In this document: one piece after another, positions 33,042 to 45,647 of the stretch | Layout: the number at the start of each line of letters is the position of its first letter | Position numbering within the stretch: position 1 is the first letter of the stretch | DNA from: Grammothele lineata | Taxonomy: Eukaryota; Basidiomycota; Agaricomycetes; Polyporales; Polyporaceae | Length of the DNA: 64,000 nucleotides | Assembly: GCA_002150815.3 (NCBI GenBank) | Contig: NDFF03000061.1 | Coordinates: 62,001-126,000, forward strand | Direction of reading: 5' to 3' | The notes under the pieces: model-generated | What the model was told of the DNA's origin: nothing | What the model saw: only the letters and a program-made list of their open reading frames with translations | The model's database searches: none | Program-made: the position numbers and the translations under genes

Positions 33042-34962
33042 GGCGATAGAGAGTGAGCGAGGATAAGACACGGGAGACCGAAGAGAGTCGGGAAACCTGG
33101 CGGAGTGCCGGGTACGTCGCGGTCAATTTATAGGGCGGGAGAGAGACCGGGAGGGTGTGACGATGAATGTGAGAAATACAGTTGGTCCAGCAGCTCCGAG
33201 AATGCAAAATTACGGCCGCGATAGCACGTTATTGCGCGTCCGGAGGCTGGGATGCCCCACCGGATTCCGACTTCGGACGGCATGCCGGACGAAGACGGCA
33301 GAGACAAGAGTGCGGAGCCCCATGACGCGGGGTGCTGATGGTCTTTGCAGCCCAAACTCAGCGCTCAGTTAGTATTTTTTGCCACTTTTGGGTACGCGTG
33401 AGGCACACGTGATCGAGTTTTGATCGCATTCTCCTCCCTCGGCCTCCGGCGAGACTTCTCCTTCAATCCTCCATCTGCAGTTGGACCTGAGCAGTTCCTC
33501 GCTTCGGTTTCGGATAGTCTCATCCACGCTCGCTGGTCGTAAACTCCTGTCTAGCACCTTCCGTTCGGCTGTCTCAGTCCGATCTCGAAACCCTCCCGGC
33601 CGTCTGGCTGACCCTGCCTCGCCGAGTCGCCGACTAGCCAAGCCTAGATCCGCGTCTGTACCGAACGTAAGCAAGCTACCATTCCGCGCTCGTCGCCCTC
33701 GTAAGTCTTCGTGCCCTTCGCACCCTCGCCATTGGTCTTTGTGCCTTCGCCGCCGCGCAGTCTGTGGCAACAGCCTCACCGCTCACCCTCGAACCCTACA
33801 AATTTGTTCGTGAGCTGCTGTAAACAGACAAGAAGTGTACGTTCTCGTGTCAACGCCTGCAGATCCTTTACGCGCAGACCGTAACTTCTGCGTAAAAGGT
33901 TACCGGTCCGCCATATCCGACCTCGCATCATCGCGCTATGTGGTTCGCGACGGCCCCACGCGCGGGACACAAGTTGAGTCTCTCCTCACTCCCGCGTTCG
34001 TTGCATACGCCGAGTACTGTATCACGTACGTCGCTGCTTCTCAAGGCCCTTCGTGAGCCAAAGTTTGCTGGTCCGTTTCTCTGTCTGACAGGACACGTAA
34101 AACTTCTTGTGACCGGGTTTGTCGTCGATACTGCGGCGTCCAAGTCGAAAGTTCTTGGGCTACGGAAGGGTCATGGGGGCTGGGCGCTGTTTCTGGACCA
34201 CCCAGACGTTCCGCTTCGGAGGCCCGACTGCAGGTACTGAATGCTTACAATAGCTCCTCCATGATAGAGCAAGGCACCACTTGGCCCATTTCTCGCGGAA
34301 CCCGATGGGCTAGCTGCGCCCCTATGTACCATGTACCAGCGAAAGGAGGTTTTTAGCTCGACGCCTGATACCCCCACGGGGTCAGCCGCTGGGGAGTGGA
34401 TGTCCAGGCTGGGGTTGGGCGGGGGTAGCACAGATCCCTTCCCTTGGGTCCGCGGTTCTTTGCGCACGGTTCCTGGATCTGGTGTAGCGAAACTAGCCGC
34501 TATATGAGTCTATTACGACGGTGATCATGAGGCTGAGGTTTGTCGCAGATGAGCAATCTCCTTGTACGTCCTCCGCGTGCAGCCGGCGTGGCCGGCGTGG
34601 AAAGATGTACGCGATGCGAATCGGCCCCGAGGTCAGGAGCTTTCCTGAAGCCATTCCAAGGCAACTCGATGCCTCTCGATATGCCCTTGCGATGCTCGCC
34701 CTCGGAGTCCACAGACTTCGCCGTCCCATGTGTTAGCGACTTCGAGGGGACTGACGGTACAGAGTCAGTCCGGTACACTACGTCAACACGTCAACCCTAA
34801 CCCGGGAAAGAGGCAATGCCGTCGTGGCGTAATGGGCGTCTGTCGGCGATGGGCGCGAGCCCCCGCAGCGGATGGCGGCAGTGGCCTCTCTCCCGACTCA
34901 CGACGCACCCGACATCCCCTTATCCTCATCTACTTTCGATACCCGTGTTTTGATTTTCTGTC
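33042..34962. other. Long divergent intergenic region
   Basis: 1.9 kb between the aquaglyceroporin start and the SYLF gene start. Open frames are short and show no family features. A hairpin GGACTGAC/GTCAGTCC lies at about 34749-34772. Otherwise nothing seen. Confidence 0.5.
33126..33132 (-). promoter_or_regulatory. TATA box of the aquaglyceroporin gene
   Basis: TATAAAT on the minus strand, about 85 bp upstream of the ATG at 33041, in a GC-rich context. Confidence 0.55.
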
Positions 34963-36205
34963 ATGTCTATGCTGGACAAGTTCCGCCGCGGTGCGCAAAA
35001 GGCCGGCATTCAGGCTACTGCTTTCATCAAGGAGGGCTCCAACAAGCTCGCAAACGAGTCCCAGCATTTCGTCCAGGGCTTCACCCTTCCCGGCGAGGCG
35101 GAGAAGGCGGCGAAGGCCCTCGAAAGCTTCCTTGGTACGTGTACGCTCGACTAGTAACGCACTGGGGTGCTCACGCATTCTCCCGGACGGGGACTCGCTC
35201 CAGCCGACCCGGAGCACCCAGAGTCCGCGCTCAACGCCATCCCGAAAGCCGTCCTCCAGCGCGCGCGAGGTACGTACCCACCCGGTACAGCTAGCACGAC
35301 GCCCTGCTCATCTCACCCCCCCATTTCCGCCTACCCTATTCTGGTCAACCCACACCTTCGCCTTACCGCCCCTCCGCTCACCCCTCCGCACCCACCCGCA
35401 CCCGTACTCCCAGGCCTCGCGATCTTCTCCGTCCTCAAAGCCGGCTTCGTCTTCTCCGGCAAGGCAGGCTCAGGGCTCGTCATCGCGCGCCTGCCGGACG
35501 GCTCGTGGTCCGCGCCGTCGTGCATCGCGACGGGCGGCGTCGGCTGGGGCCTCCAGATCGGCGCGGACATCACCGACTTCGTGATCGTGCTGAACAGCGA
35601 GGAGGCCGTCCGCGCGTTCGCGATGGGCGGGAACGTCACCATTGGCGGTAACATCTCCGCCGCGGCGGGCCCTATCGGGACGGGCGGCGCGGTGCAGGCG
35701 GCGCTGGCGCACCCTGCGCCTATGTTCTCGTATTCGAAGTCCAAAGGTACGTCGTTTGACGTGGGTGGTGGGCGTGCTCGGGGTTGCGCTGGACGGGTGT
35801 CAGAAGAAGGGCAGGCATGTTTGACGTCGAGTTGGGCCGGGGGATGGAAGACTGGCCACCCGCGCGGCCCTCCGTTCATCCACTTCACGCCCCACCACTT
35901 ATACTCACACCTGATCGTCCCCCTCTAACACAGGTCTCTTCGCCGGCCTCTCGCTCGAGGGCACGGTGCTCATCGAGCGCAAAGACGCGAACAAGGACTT
36001 CTACGGCTCGCCCGTGCCCGCACGGGACATCCTCTCCGGGCGCGTGCCCCCACCTGAGGTCGCGTCAAAGCTTTACGAGGTCATTGAGGCCGCAGAGGGC
36101 ATCGACGAGTCTGGGCTTCCCGAGAGCGCGTACGTGCCCACCGCCGAGGGCGACCATATGGACATCCGACATGGAGGCACGGTTTTTGACGCTGAGGGGC
36201 ACTGA
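34963..36205 (+). CDS. SYLF-domain protein (Ysc84/Lsb3 type)
   Basis: Four exons (34963-35134, 35204-35269, 35414-35746, 35934-36205), 280 residues. The N-terminal helix MSMLDKFRRGAQKAGIQATA is amphipathic, a usual lipid-binding start. Then the SYLF domain: HPESALNAIPKAVLQRARGL, AIFSVLKAGFVFSGKAGSGL, IARLPDGSWSAPSCIATGGV, GWGLQIGADITDFVIVLNS, AFAMGGNVTIGGNISAAAGP and GLFAGLSLEGTVLIERKDAN. Family members bind phosphoinositides and actin-patch components at endocytic sites. Yeast Ysc84 has a C-terminal SH3 domain; this one has none and ends with EGDHMDIRHGGTVFDAEGH, so its partner contacts may differ. Confidence 0.95.
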
Positions 36206-36619
36206 GTGTTGACTTGGGGGAGCTGGAGGAGGGAGAGAGAAGTGCTAGAGTGCGGGCGGTGTTACCCTTTGAATGACCTCTACGACCTAATGTAATGGTA
36301 CGCGCTTCGTGGCTTGCTGACTGTTCATGTCCCTTTTCTCGTTTCTGCTGCCCACTGAGCTCTGTATATATTTGGTTTTCGTACGGAACGCGTTCGTCCA
36401 GCCCGTCATCGACGTCAATGGTCCGTGAAGTGATGAGCATTATACATTCGTCAAATACAAGATGACGCCCGCTCGCGACGAGCGGACGTGTGGTCGTAGA
36501 GGGGTACGACACCAATCCAGAGTCCCTGAACGTCTGCACGTTCCAATAAGTAGCGTGTCTACTCTCCGCGGACACTACCGCAGCCCCCTCTGCCCTTCTA
36601 ACTCTCCAAACAAGCCCGC
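36206..36619. other. Convergent intergenic region
   Basis: About 410 bp between stop codons of the SYLF gene and the first protease gene. No feature seen beyond AT-richer words such as TGTATATATTTGG (36362-36374). Confidence 0.5.
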
Positions 36620-38645
36620 TCAGTAGCGCGAGTCCCATGGGTTCTGGTACGTCGCGTGCGCCGGCGGAGGTGGAGCCCCTCCCGGCTGCCCATACGGCTC
36701 GACAGGCCGGCCCTGCGCCCCCGGCCCGACCGAGTGCATATCGTACGCCTCCGGCGCAGGCTCGTGCAGCTGCTGGTACGGCTGCTGCTGCTGGAAGAAC
36801 GCCGTCCTCTGGCTCCTCCGCGCGCTCTTCCTCCGCGAATACACACAGCACCCCGCGACGAGCGCGAGGAGGAGGACGGCGGCGGCGACGCAGACGCCGA
36901 TGACGAGCGGGAGGTGCGCGCGGATGCGCGCGCCGAGGGAGGCGGTGGAGGGCGTCCAGGGGGAGTCGCCGCGGACGGAGAGGAAGTCGGAGTGCGCCTC
37001 GGCGGCGTTGGTGGTTAGGGGGAGCATTTGGACGTAGGGGGAGGCGGTGGTCGTGGCGTCGTCGACGAAGTCGCCGAAGTTGATGTAGGTGTAGGCGTTG
37101 CGGACTGGGGGCGAGGTTAGTTAGCGTAGGGATAGGAGGGGGGGGGCTGGGGACTGGGGACGTACGGAAGGCCATGCCGAAGATGGCGTCGTAGGTGTCG
37201 CTGGTGGACGAGATCGGCTGGAACTGCGTGTGACGCCAGTCAGCAGCGAGGAAGCCCGGACGGCAAGGCGAAGACATACCGCCCCAAAGCAGACGCGGTT
37301 CCCGTCGTCGTCCGTCGCGTTCAGGTCGAGGTTTGTATCGAGCGGGTGGATCGGGAAACTAATACCGCCGAACTTAAAGGTAACGTTAACCTCCTTGTCG
37401 CACGGGATCTGCCAGACTTCGCCCGAGAGGTCGCTGCGGGTGACGAGCTGTGCGTCGGGCACGTCACTGTAGAACGCTTTCGCTACGTCACTGGCGGCGA
37501 TAGTGAGGTGAGTGTCGTGTACTGGTTTGAGCGAAAGAGGCACTTACGCTGGCACTTGCGGTAATGAGTAACCGGTGTCAATAACGACCTGCACCTTGTG
37601 AGACGGAGGTCCACGTCAGCAACCGAGAAAGGACTCACAGTTAGCTGTTTCGAATTGGAAGTGCCGCTGACGGAAGTCTCTATGTTGAGCTCACTGATGA
37701 CGTCTTCCCCTGCAGGACCGACGATGCCATCTTCATCTAGCAATATCTGCCAGTGCTGGTTCGCCGAGTCCGAGCTAGAGAGCACTGACACGGACAGCTT
37801 CGGCTGCGACGTCACGTTCTCGTATCCGGAAATGATCTCCCCAATCGTGAGCTCGCCCGTTGGCGACGTCGTTGGGTCGTCATTCCGCCCGAGGAGCACG
37901 GTGAGGTAGTTGGGTGTGGACGTGTTTTGTCGGAAGATGCGGTCGAGCACGGCGTCCCCGGATGAATCCCCGATCGCATTTTGCACCTCTGAGCCAGAGT
38001 TAGGGCCCAGGCCGATAAGCCCGCTCGCACCGTTGCTCTCTGTGTTGGTCGTTGCCGCGACTGTAGGCTGAGGTTAAGCGAGACCAACAGCACAGCTTTA
38101 ATAGACGATGCGCACTGTACGCTTGGTCGGATATGGTGTAACCAGCGAACTCGAGTTTCGCAGTCTTTACGGAGCCTGTGCATGACGTCAACGATGAAAC
38201 GCTAAAGGCGCGCGTATGCAGCCAGGAGTGCGTACCTTCCACTTCGCCCACTGCATAGGTGACTTTGACAGTCTTGCCTGTGTCTGTGGCGCCGGAGACG
38301 TCTCCAACCACCCATAGATCTGAGCTGGACACAGGTCAAGAGATTTGTATTTGTGCGCCCGCCCAGGTCGCCACCGAGGTGCCTGTGCGCTTCACGGAAA
38401 GCATGCACTTACCTCCCAGTGTCTATCTGGACCGTGAAGCTCTTGCCACCGAGCGTGATGTCGGTGTCGTACTGCACATCTCCGACGTCGGATACGGACG
38501 AGGAACCACTAATGTTCGCCCTGCGCTCGAGGTTTCCCGGGAGGTGTCTTGACCGGGGGCGCGCGCGCACGTTAAAATGGACGGCGCGAGCGAAGTCGGC
38601 GGCTGAGAGGAGGAAGAAAGGGATGCCAAGAAACGAGGGCTTCAT
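36620..38645 (-). CDS. Membrane-anchored pepsin-like aspartic protease 1
   Basis: Signal peptide MKPSFLGIPFFLLSAADFARA, then VHFNVRARPRSRHLPG (propeptide-like). First catalytic motif spans an intron: TVQIDTG with AG, joined to C TCA GAT CTA TGG, giving DTGSSDLWV. Further pieces: TVKVTYAVGEVEG, AKLEFAGYTISDQAYS, VLDRIFRQNTSTPNYLTVLL, PTGELTIGEIISGYENV; second catalytic motif VVIDTGYSLPQVP at about 37585-37550; VWQIPCDKEVNVTFKFGGI and DAIFGMAFR. After the catalytic domain comes a segment ending ARIRAHLPLVIGVCVAAAVL, a single transmembrane helix, then a basic stop-transfer (YSRRKSARRSQR) and a Gln/Pro-rich cytosolic tail with PPPPAHATYQNPWDSRY. A type I membrane peptidase of family A1 is likely. 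Seven or more short introns; exact borders inferred. Confidence 0.88.
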
Positions 38646-39249
38646 GGAGGAGGCAGTCGTGGTCGTGGTCGTGGTGAGGGGGAGGAGGACGGGCTGGTAG
38701 GACCGTCGCGAGGAGCGCAGTCGGCGTGCTTGGGTCTGGGCGCAGCACGGGCAAGGGTGGCGGTGGGCGTGAATGGCGTCGAAACAGCCGCTCAGCGTGC
38801 ACAGGTTCCGGGGACACGGCTGCGGTGGTGCCCAGGAGCGTCGGCGTTCAAAGTCAAAATTATCTTGCGCGCCGCGGTCTGTGTTGAGACATTTGGGTTT
38901 TTCGCAGTGCGCACGAAGAGCACGACGAGGCCAGTCGAGAGCTGAGAGCAGTGCGGTGACACAGCTCAGCGAGCATACGAGAGAGGGCCGAGGCGCCGGG
39001 CGCGGGCAGCAACGCCGAGGACGAAAGCGGTGCGGGGTCGCTGGCCACGGTCAGCGTGAGCCGCTCAGCTGCCAACGATTCACGCCCGACGGCCTGGAGC
39101 CTCCGAATCCCCGCATCCCCCACCGACAACTGCTCCCGCCGTCGCCCCAGCTCTTTCCCGCCCACCACCACCGCCGCCATCCCGCCGCTGCGCACCGACT
39201 CTCGCCCCCGTCTACCGGGCAGTCCATTCTTTACAGCTCGCTGACCCGA
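38646..39249. promoter_or_regulatory. Shared divergent promoter region of two protease genes
   Basis: 604 bp between the start codons of two divergently transcribed paralogous proteases. No TATA box is evident on either side. The right part (39090-39240) is CT-rich on the plus strand, and the left part is GA-rich on the plus strand (CT-rich in the minus-sense), the usual sign of two back-to-back fungal promoters. Confidence 0.5.
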
Positions 39250-41342
39250 ATGAGGTCGTTCCTTCCTGTCCTTTCCCTCTGCCTCCTCCTCGCACATGTC
39301 CGCGCAGTAACCTTTGACGTTCATGTCCGCTCGCGCCCCGACTCCCTGGGCAAACGCGCAACTGGCAGCCACACCATCCCCGTCAGCAATACCCACAATG
39401 CGGAGTACGTCGCCAATGTCACCCTCGGCGGACGCGACATTCCTGTTCTTCTCGATACCGGCAGGTATGTTGCCATTACTATCCTCGTGCGCCCTTCCTA
39501 ACCTCTAGCAGCTCCGATCTTTGGGTCACAGGCTCCGTGTCAAGCGCGAAGGACCTTGGAAAGTCGGTATCTTTGAGCTATGCGGTGGGCACCGCTGCAG
39601 GTGAGTCGTTGCCAACCGAGACTAATCTTCCGAGCTCACATGTACTAGGCGACATCTACACTGCTGATATGCAGTTCGCCAACTACACCGTTCAAGACCA
39701 GGCTTTCCGTGCGTCCATTCTCTCTTTCTTGCCCAGATCCCCTTCCACTCTGCCACTGCCACCTCGTTGCTCATGAACGGCCTACGGCCGACATTCGCCT
39801 TCGGCTGACGGGCTAATTATACTCGACGTCTCACTTTTATGCCGTCCTATATTTATATCCTCCGGCAATGTATATGCATACTGACGCTCGTCTGCAGTCC
39901 TGGTGCAGGACACTTCCTCGTTCTCGGTGGACATCAAGTCGCAGGGATACGAGGGTCTCATTGGTATCGGGCCCAACACCGGTTCCGTCATCCGTGACGA
40001 GATCGGCGATGCAAGTGCAGACAGCGTCCTGGGCCGGATCTTCTCCCAAAACACGACCTCCGCCAACTACCTGACCATCTACCTCAACCGTCTCGAGGAT
40101 CCCGACAGCCCACCAACTGGCTACCTAACCATCTCCGAGACGCTGTCGAACTTCACGAACATCACGAGCATGCCCAAGCTCTCCGTAGACAAGGTGCACA
40201 AGCTCACGGACGAGGACCAGCATTGGCAGGTCCTCACGGACGTGAACGGAGTCATTGGTCCCGACGGGAACGCTATCGGGATCGACTCTATCGTCCCTAG
40301 TGCACCCGACGGCCAGCTGGTCGTCGTCTTCGACTCGGGCTTCACGCTCCCGCAGGTCCCGCGCGACATGGCAGACGCGATCTACGGAAGGGTTCAGGGT
40401 GCCGAGTACATCGAGAGCTCGGAGGTCTGGACAATCCCGTGTGACCAGTACCTCAACCTGACCTTCAAGTTTGGCGGCATTGAGTATCCCATCCACCCGC
40501 TGGACGTATCCAGCAGCGACTTCAACATGGTCAACTCCGTCGGTGACACCGTGTGCGTGGGCACGTTCCAGCCCATCACGTCCGCGTTCAGTCTGCTGGG
40601 AGAGTACGACATCATCCTCGGCATGGCCTTCAGTACGTTCTTCCGTCTTTGTCGTCATTTACGAATTGCTGATGCGCGCGATTGCGCAGTGCGCAACGCG
40701 TACACCCTCCTCGACTACGGCAACTTTGTGGAGAACACCAACGTCGATCGTGGTGACCCCTTCGTACAACTCCTCCCTCTGACCAACACCGCTGCAGCCA
40801 AGCAAGACTTCATCCAGGTTCGTCTTGGTGGTGTCGATACGACCGGAGACTCCTCCAAGGCCCTCCTCCCCGCGAGCCAGCAGCAGCACTCCCCCATCTC
40901 GGAGGCGGAGAAGAAGAAGAAGTAAGTGTATTCCTCCGATACGTTGTGTATCAGTCCGCTTAACAACGGGGGACGCAGGTACGAGGAGATGATCCTCTCC
41001 CGCTGGCCATACATCTTCGTCGGCTGCATGGCGTTCGTGCTCATCGTCGCGGGCCTCATCACCTGGCGCTGCTGCGTGCGCCGCCGGCAGCGCAAGGCCG
41101 CGCAGTCGGCCGCGATCATCCTCCCCGGCGCGGACGGCCGCGCGCCGTCGCAGTCGCAGCAGAACCTGGTGTCGTTCAAGAACCTCGAGCAGGGGGACAT
41201 GGAGATGCGCCAGAGCGTCAAGGGCGGGTACGGCGACATGGGAGGGTACCGCGGGTCAGAGTACCGCGGCTCGTCCGAGTACCAACGTGCCTCCGCGGTG
41301 GGGTACCGGCCGTCGTTCGCCTCGAGCCGGACGCGCGTGTGA
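39250..41342 (+). CDS. Membrane-anchored pepsin-like aspartic protease 2
   Basis: Paralogue of the protease on its left. Signal peptide MRSFLPVLSLCLLLAHVRA, then VTFDVHVRSRPDSLGKRA. First catalytic site VLLDTG plus S-S-D-L-W-V across an intron. Then SVSLSYAVGTAAG, YTADMQFANYTVQDQAF, GYEGLIGIGPNTGSVIRDEI, VLGRIFSQNTTSANYLTIYL and PTGYLTISETLSNFTNITSM. The second site is VVFDSGFTLPQVP: DSG, an accepted variant of DTG that keeps the catalytic Asp. VWTIPCDQYLNLTFKFGGIE and YDIILGMAF follow. After the catalytic domain: WPYIFVGCMAFVLIVAGLIT (transmembrane), WRCCVRRRQRKAAQ (stop-transfer) and a cytosolic tail with GGYGDMGGYRGSEYRGSSEY. Likely plasma-membrane or vacuolar type I protease. Stop TGA at 41340-41342. 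Confidence 0.9.
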
Positions 41343-42505
41343 TCGTCTGTCGCCGCCCCACCCACCCGCGCAAAGACCTTCCGGTGGCAGAGTCTTGCTG
41401 CCCGTCACTTCCGCGAAGAAGAGGCTCGGACTTCGAGAAGTTGTGTTACTTGCCTCCCGTCTCCCGCCCCTCTGCTTTAGCTGTTGTAGCCCGTCTGCCG
41501 CTCTGCCACGCTCGCTCGTTCGTTCGCTCGTCGTATCTCCTCTCCTCGCATCTCCCTTCCTCCTCCTCCCTACCCTCCTCTGACCGTGTATCATAGATAC
41601 CTAACTCTAAGTTCGCCTTTGTTCTGCGTTGCTGGCGCATCCTGCGTATCACCCAGTTGCTGGCCAGTTCGCCGTCGCCCTTCGCCCTCCCTTCACCCCC
41701 TTCGCAGTGCGCATACGGTACCGCCACCACCGCCACTACCTTCGCCGTCCTCTCCGGCCCTCCTTGGCCACGTCTTCCGCCCAATACCTCCTTCATCGTG
41801 CACCTGTGGACAGGTCGCCCTCAAGTATCTCCTTGGATGCCAGCCCTTTTTGCGCCGCGCACTACTACGTCAGTATACGCAGGCCTTGAAGTTCTACTTA
41901 TCATCTCGCTCTCCGTGCCTCTCAGATCTCAGGCTTTACCCATACTCTTATCCGTTTTAGTTACCTCCCTACCGCCCCTTCTTCCTGTCTTTTACTTGGT
42001 TGTCTCCTTGGATCCGTGTACAACAAGTGCTGTCGAGTCGTCCCAAAATAACCCGCTGTTGTGTCTTCCGAGGCCTCCCGGCGCTCCGGGTATATCGCGT
42101 TGAGCATGTGACCGTGCGATATTATGTAAGAGGATGATGGGGAGACGCTGTCCTATCGAAAGCGCGCGGTTGTGACTGGCCACGACGGCGGACGGGCACA
42201 GCGGCCCCGCGAGGCAAGACGGTCGAGATAGGGTGTCTCGCTTGCAACAAGCAGCGTACTTGTTCTCTCTTTCCTCCGTCACTACTGCTTACTCTTTGGT
42301 GTTCGCTCGCTTGGGGGTGTTGGTCTGCTACGTAAGGCAGTTCGGCTGCATAGACCTGCACAGTGCATAGAGACTCTTTCCGGCTGACTCGGACTCTCTC
42401 GTACGGCCGCCACAACTTGACTTTGACAAGACTGAAGCCAGTGGCCGCGGGCGCGACGACCTCTCGCTACGACACACCCACCCGATACCCAGGAGCATCC
42501 GAGCC
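41343..42505. other. CT-rich intergenic region
   Basis: 1.16 kb. From 41440 to 42000 the plus strand is strongly pyrimidine-rich (for example CTCCTCTCCTCGCATCTCCC). This fits the promoter and long leader of the phosphodiesterase gene that follows. No gene supported. Confidence 0.5.
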
Positions 42506-45019
42506 ATGAAAGGCACGACGTCCTACCCCCACTCCACGCCCCGCGCGTCCACGGATGACCACGACGAAGAGCGCAAGGCCCTCATCTCCCCCACGCACCC
42601 CGCCGGGTACGCCGACGACGAAGAGGTCGCCTTCCCTCTCTCGCCCTCCTCGCCCTCACCCCTCTCCACACCTCGAAGCGGCTCCCCCAAACGGACCTGC
42701 ACGATCTTCAGCGCCCTCTTCCTCTCCGTGCTCCTCCTAACCGCCGCGTTGCCATATCGAGGGCTGTTCCTCGAGGACTGCGACGCGCGCACGAGGAGGG
42801 TCATGATCGAGCAGGGCGGGCTGAGGTCGAACGGGACGGAGTGGTTCAGGAAGACGGCGGTGATCGTTTCGATTGATGGGTTGAGGTGAGTTTTGGTTGT
42901 GTACTGGGTTGCCTTTTGGGGAGGATTGGAGGGCGGAGGGTGGAGGAAAAAGAGAAGGGAGGGGAGAGGAGAGGAGAAGGTTGCGGGGCGGGGCGGGCGG
43001 AGTGCGCGCGGGCGCAGGAGGGTGTGTTGGGAGCATGTTCGTGCGGGAAGGGGTTCTCGTATCTTTCGAATGACCAGACGAGCGAGGGCAGTCGACTGAC
43101 CGTATGCGCGCAGGGCGGACTATCTCGACCGCGGGCTCACCCCGCACCTCCTCGCGATCAGCAAGGACGGCCTTCGGGCGAAGTCTATGAAGCCTATTTT
43201 CCCGGTAAGTACTCTTTCCTATACATTGTACACCCCGGTTTTCTGTTGTGCGTCGTGCTGACTTGCGAACAGACCCTGACTTTCCCGTAAGTCCCACCTT
43301 CGTCTTCGCGCGCACCCCATCTCCTAACCACGCGTCTGGGAAAGGAACCACTGGGCCCTCATGTAAGTCTGTCGTTCCACCTAAGCAAGACATCTCCGCT
43401 TACAATGCGCACTTCCTAGGACAGGGCTGTATGCGGAGTCGCACGGCATCGTAGGCAACGTGAGTGCCCAGCCCGTCGCGCCGCGCCGCATCCCCGACGT
43501 AACGGACATATCCGCATACAGAACTTCTGGGACCCCGCCACGGGCGAGGAGTTCCACTACAACCGCGTCGAGTCCGCGTGGGTATCCCGTTGGTGGCATG
43601 GCGAGCCGGTATGTTCCTTTCCCGACGCAGGGTCGACCGAGAGATAACGATGACGATGACGACGATGACGACATCGCGTATTGCGTATGGTAGATGTGGG
43701 AGACTGCGGAGAAAGCCGGTATAGTTACGGCGAACCTGATGTGGTACGTCGAGGCGCATCTTTGGCCGTTGGTCGTGGTTTACGGAGCTCTTTGGTTGCA
43801 GGCCTGGTCCTCCGAAGACGACTCGCGGCGTGTCGCCTACCTACTTTGTCCCTTGGAAGGTTAGTTCGCCACTTGCTGGGTCAAGCATGATGCTGACCAT
43901 GTTCTAGGACAAGGTCCCACTGCAAGATAAGCTGGACCAGATTCTGGCATGGGTCGACCTTCCGCTAGAGAGGCGTCCGCAGCTCATCACAGGTACGCTG
44001 TCTCTTGATAGCAGAAGACACATCCTAAGCGTCGCTTGTCAGCGTACGAACCGTCCCTCGACCAGGCGGGTCATGCCCACGGACCAACGTCCAAGCAAGT
44101 CGACGTGAGTGTTTTCGGATTGTCCGCCGCTTTAACGGCCTTCACTAATGGTTCTCACGTCTATAGAAAGTCCTAAAACAAGTCGACGTCTTTGCCCGAG
44201 AGCTCCATGACCAGCTCGAGGCGCGGAACTTGACAGACATCGTCGACATCGTCTTCGTCTCCGACCACGGCATGACGGACACGAGCCATCCTGAGCTCAT
44301 CTTTGTCGACGACATTCTTGGAGACGGCTGGAAGCACATCACTCACGAGGACGGTTCGTCTCCGCCTTCCCTCTTTCCTCACGCTCCCACATTGACTTGA
44401 CCCGCGGTGCCCCATCACAGGCTGGCCCGCGATGGGCTTCCGCTTCGACACGGCGGAGAACGCGGACAAGTACACGCGCGTGCTGCAGAACGCGTCCGCG
44501 CTCTCGGGCGGCAAGTTCTCGGTCTACACGCACGCGACGATGCCCGAGCGCTGGCACTTTGTCCAGAGCGAGCGCATCGCGCCCGTCTACGTCGTCCCCC
44601 GCATCGGGTACGCGCTCACGAACCGCGTCGAGAACGGGGACGGGATGAACAAGGGGGTGCGTGTCTTTCTTTCCCTCCCTACACCTCTATCCTAGAGGAA
44701 GCCGTTATGAAATGTACTTAAGCTGATCGCCACCTTCTCACAGAGCCACGGATACGACAACGACTACAAAGAGATGCACGCCATGTTCGTCGCGCATGGG
44801 CCCTTCGCGGGCGCCGTCAAGGCCGTCGAGGCGAACCGCTCCGCTTTCGCGCCCGACGGCACGAAGAGCGCGGGCTGGCACTCGACCGACGACGGCACGT
44901 ACGTGATGGAGACGTTCGAGAACGTGCAGGTGTACAGGCTCATGATGAAGCTGCTCGGCATCGAGGAGCGCGCGGCGCCGACGAACGGGACGAAGGGCTT
45001 TTGGGATAAGTACTTCTGA
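42506..45019 (+). CDS. NPP1: Nucleotide pyrophosphatase/phosphodiesterase (ENPP family), type II membrane protein
   Basis: N-terminal cytosolic segment (MKGTTSYPHSTPRASTDDHD) ending in a Pro/Ser stretch, then one transmembrane helix (TIFSALFLSVLLLTAALP at about residues 65-83), so the catalytic domain faces the lumen or outside. Metal and catalytic motifs of the alkaline-phosphatase fold are present: VIVSIDGLR (Asp), TLTFPNHWALMTGLYAESHG with nucleophile Thr, NFWDPATGEEFHYN, ITAYEPSLDQAGHAHGP (Asp and His), DIVFVSDHGMTDT (Asp-His) and SHGYDNDYKEMHAMFVAHGP. It hydrolyses phosphodiester or pyrophosphate bonds of nucleotides. The gene is cut by at least ten introns; exons of 14 nt (43273-43286) and 18 nt (43345-43362) encode TLTFP and NHWALM. 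Ends GTKGFWDKYF, stop at 45017-45019. Confidence 0.95.
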
Positions 45020-45647
45020 GCCCGGGATCGGTGAGGTGTGGCGCTGTGGTTTTCTTAACTTATGGAGGAGGATGTCGGTGCTTTAGAGCTTTCGGATTAC
45101 TCTACGACTTCTATGGACGGCTAGTCATTGGATGTGTATACCTTACTGCCAATCTACGGATCGACTTTTAGTCGAGCGCTATCCTGTGTGACGCCCTACT
45201 TACTCATGAGCTGTGGAGGATTCAAGTCTTCAGGACAAAATTATGAAGCTATGCGAGGCGTCATAACGCCTCTTCCGGCGTGATTGTCATAAGACCGGCT
45301 AGGATGCCCATAGCGGAAGGACCTTGCAAAACGCGCAGTAGGAACAAACAGGCTTCCAGTCCCATTGGGTGCCAAGGGCAGAGACAACAACACGCGGACA
45401 CAGCAGGACGAGTACATGTACAGCGGTAGCATACAGCGGCAGCGTCGGCGAAAAGTACGGCCAGGAAAGGATGAACTGTCCAAATCGAATAAATCTGCGC
45501 GTACGAACCTCCCGGTCAGCCTTCCGTATACGCCTCGGTTACAACAGAGTCCAGCGGAAAACGCACCAGGGTCCAAGCAAGTATCCCAAAGCGCGACCCA
45601 CCAAGGGATACATACCCAACAGCCCAAGCCGCGGCCAGCCTCACGCC
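45020..45647. other. Convergent intergenic region
   Basis: 628 bp between stop codons of the phosphodiesterase gene and the two-helix membrane protein gene. No gene or repeat supported. Confidence 0.5.

Noticed and set aside
34749..34772. Hairpin GGACTGAC/GTCAGTCC as a structured RNA
   Set aside because: Only an 8-bp stem in isolation, with no tRNA, snoRNA or terminator context.
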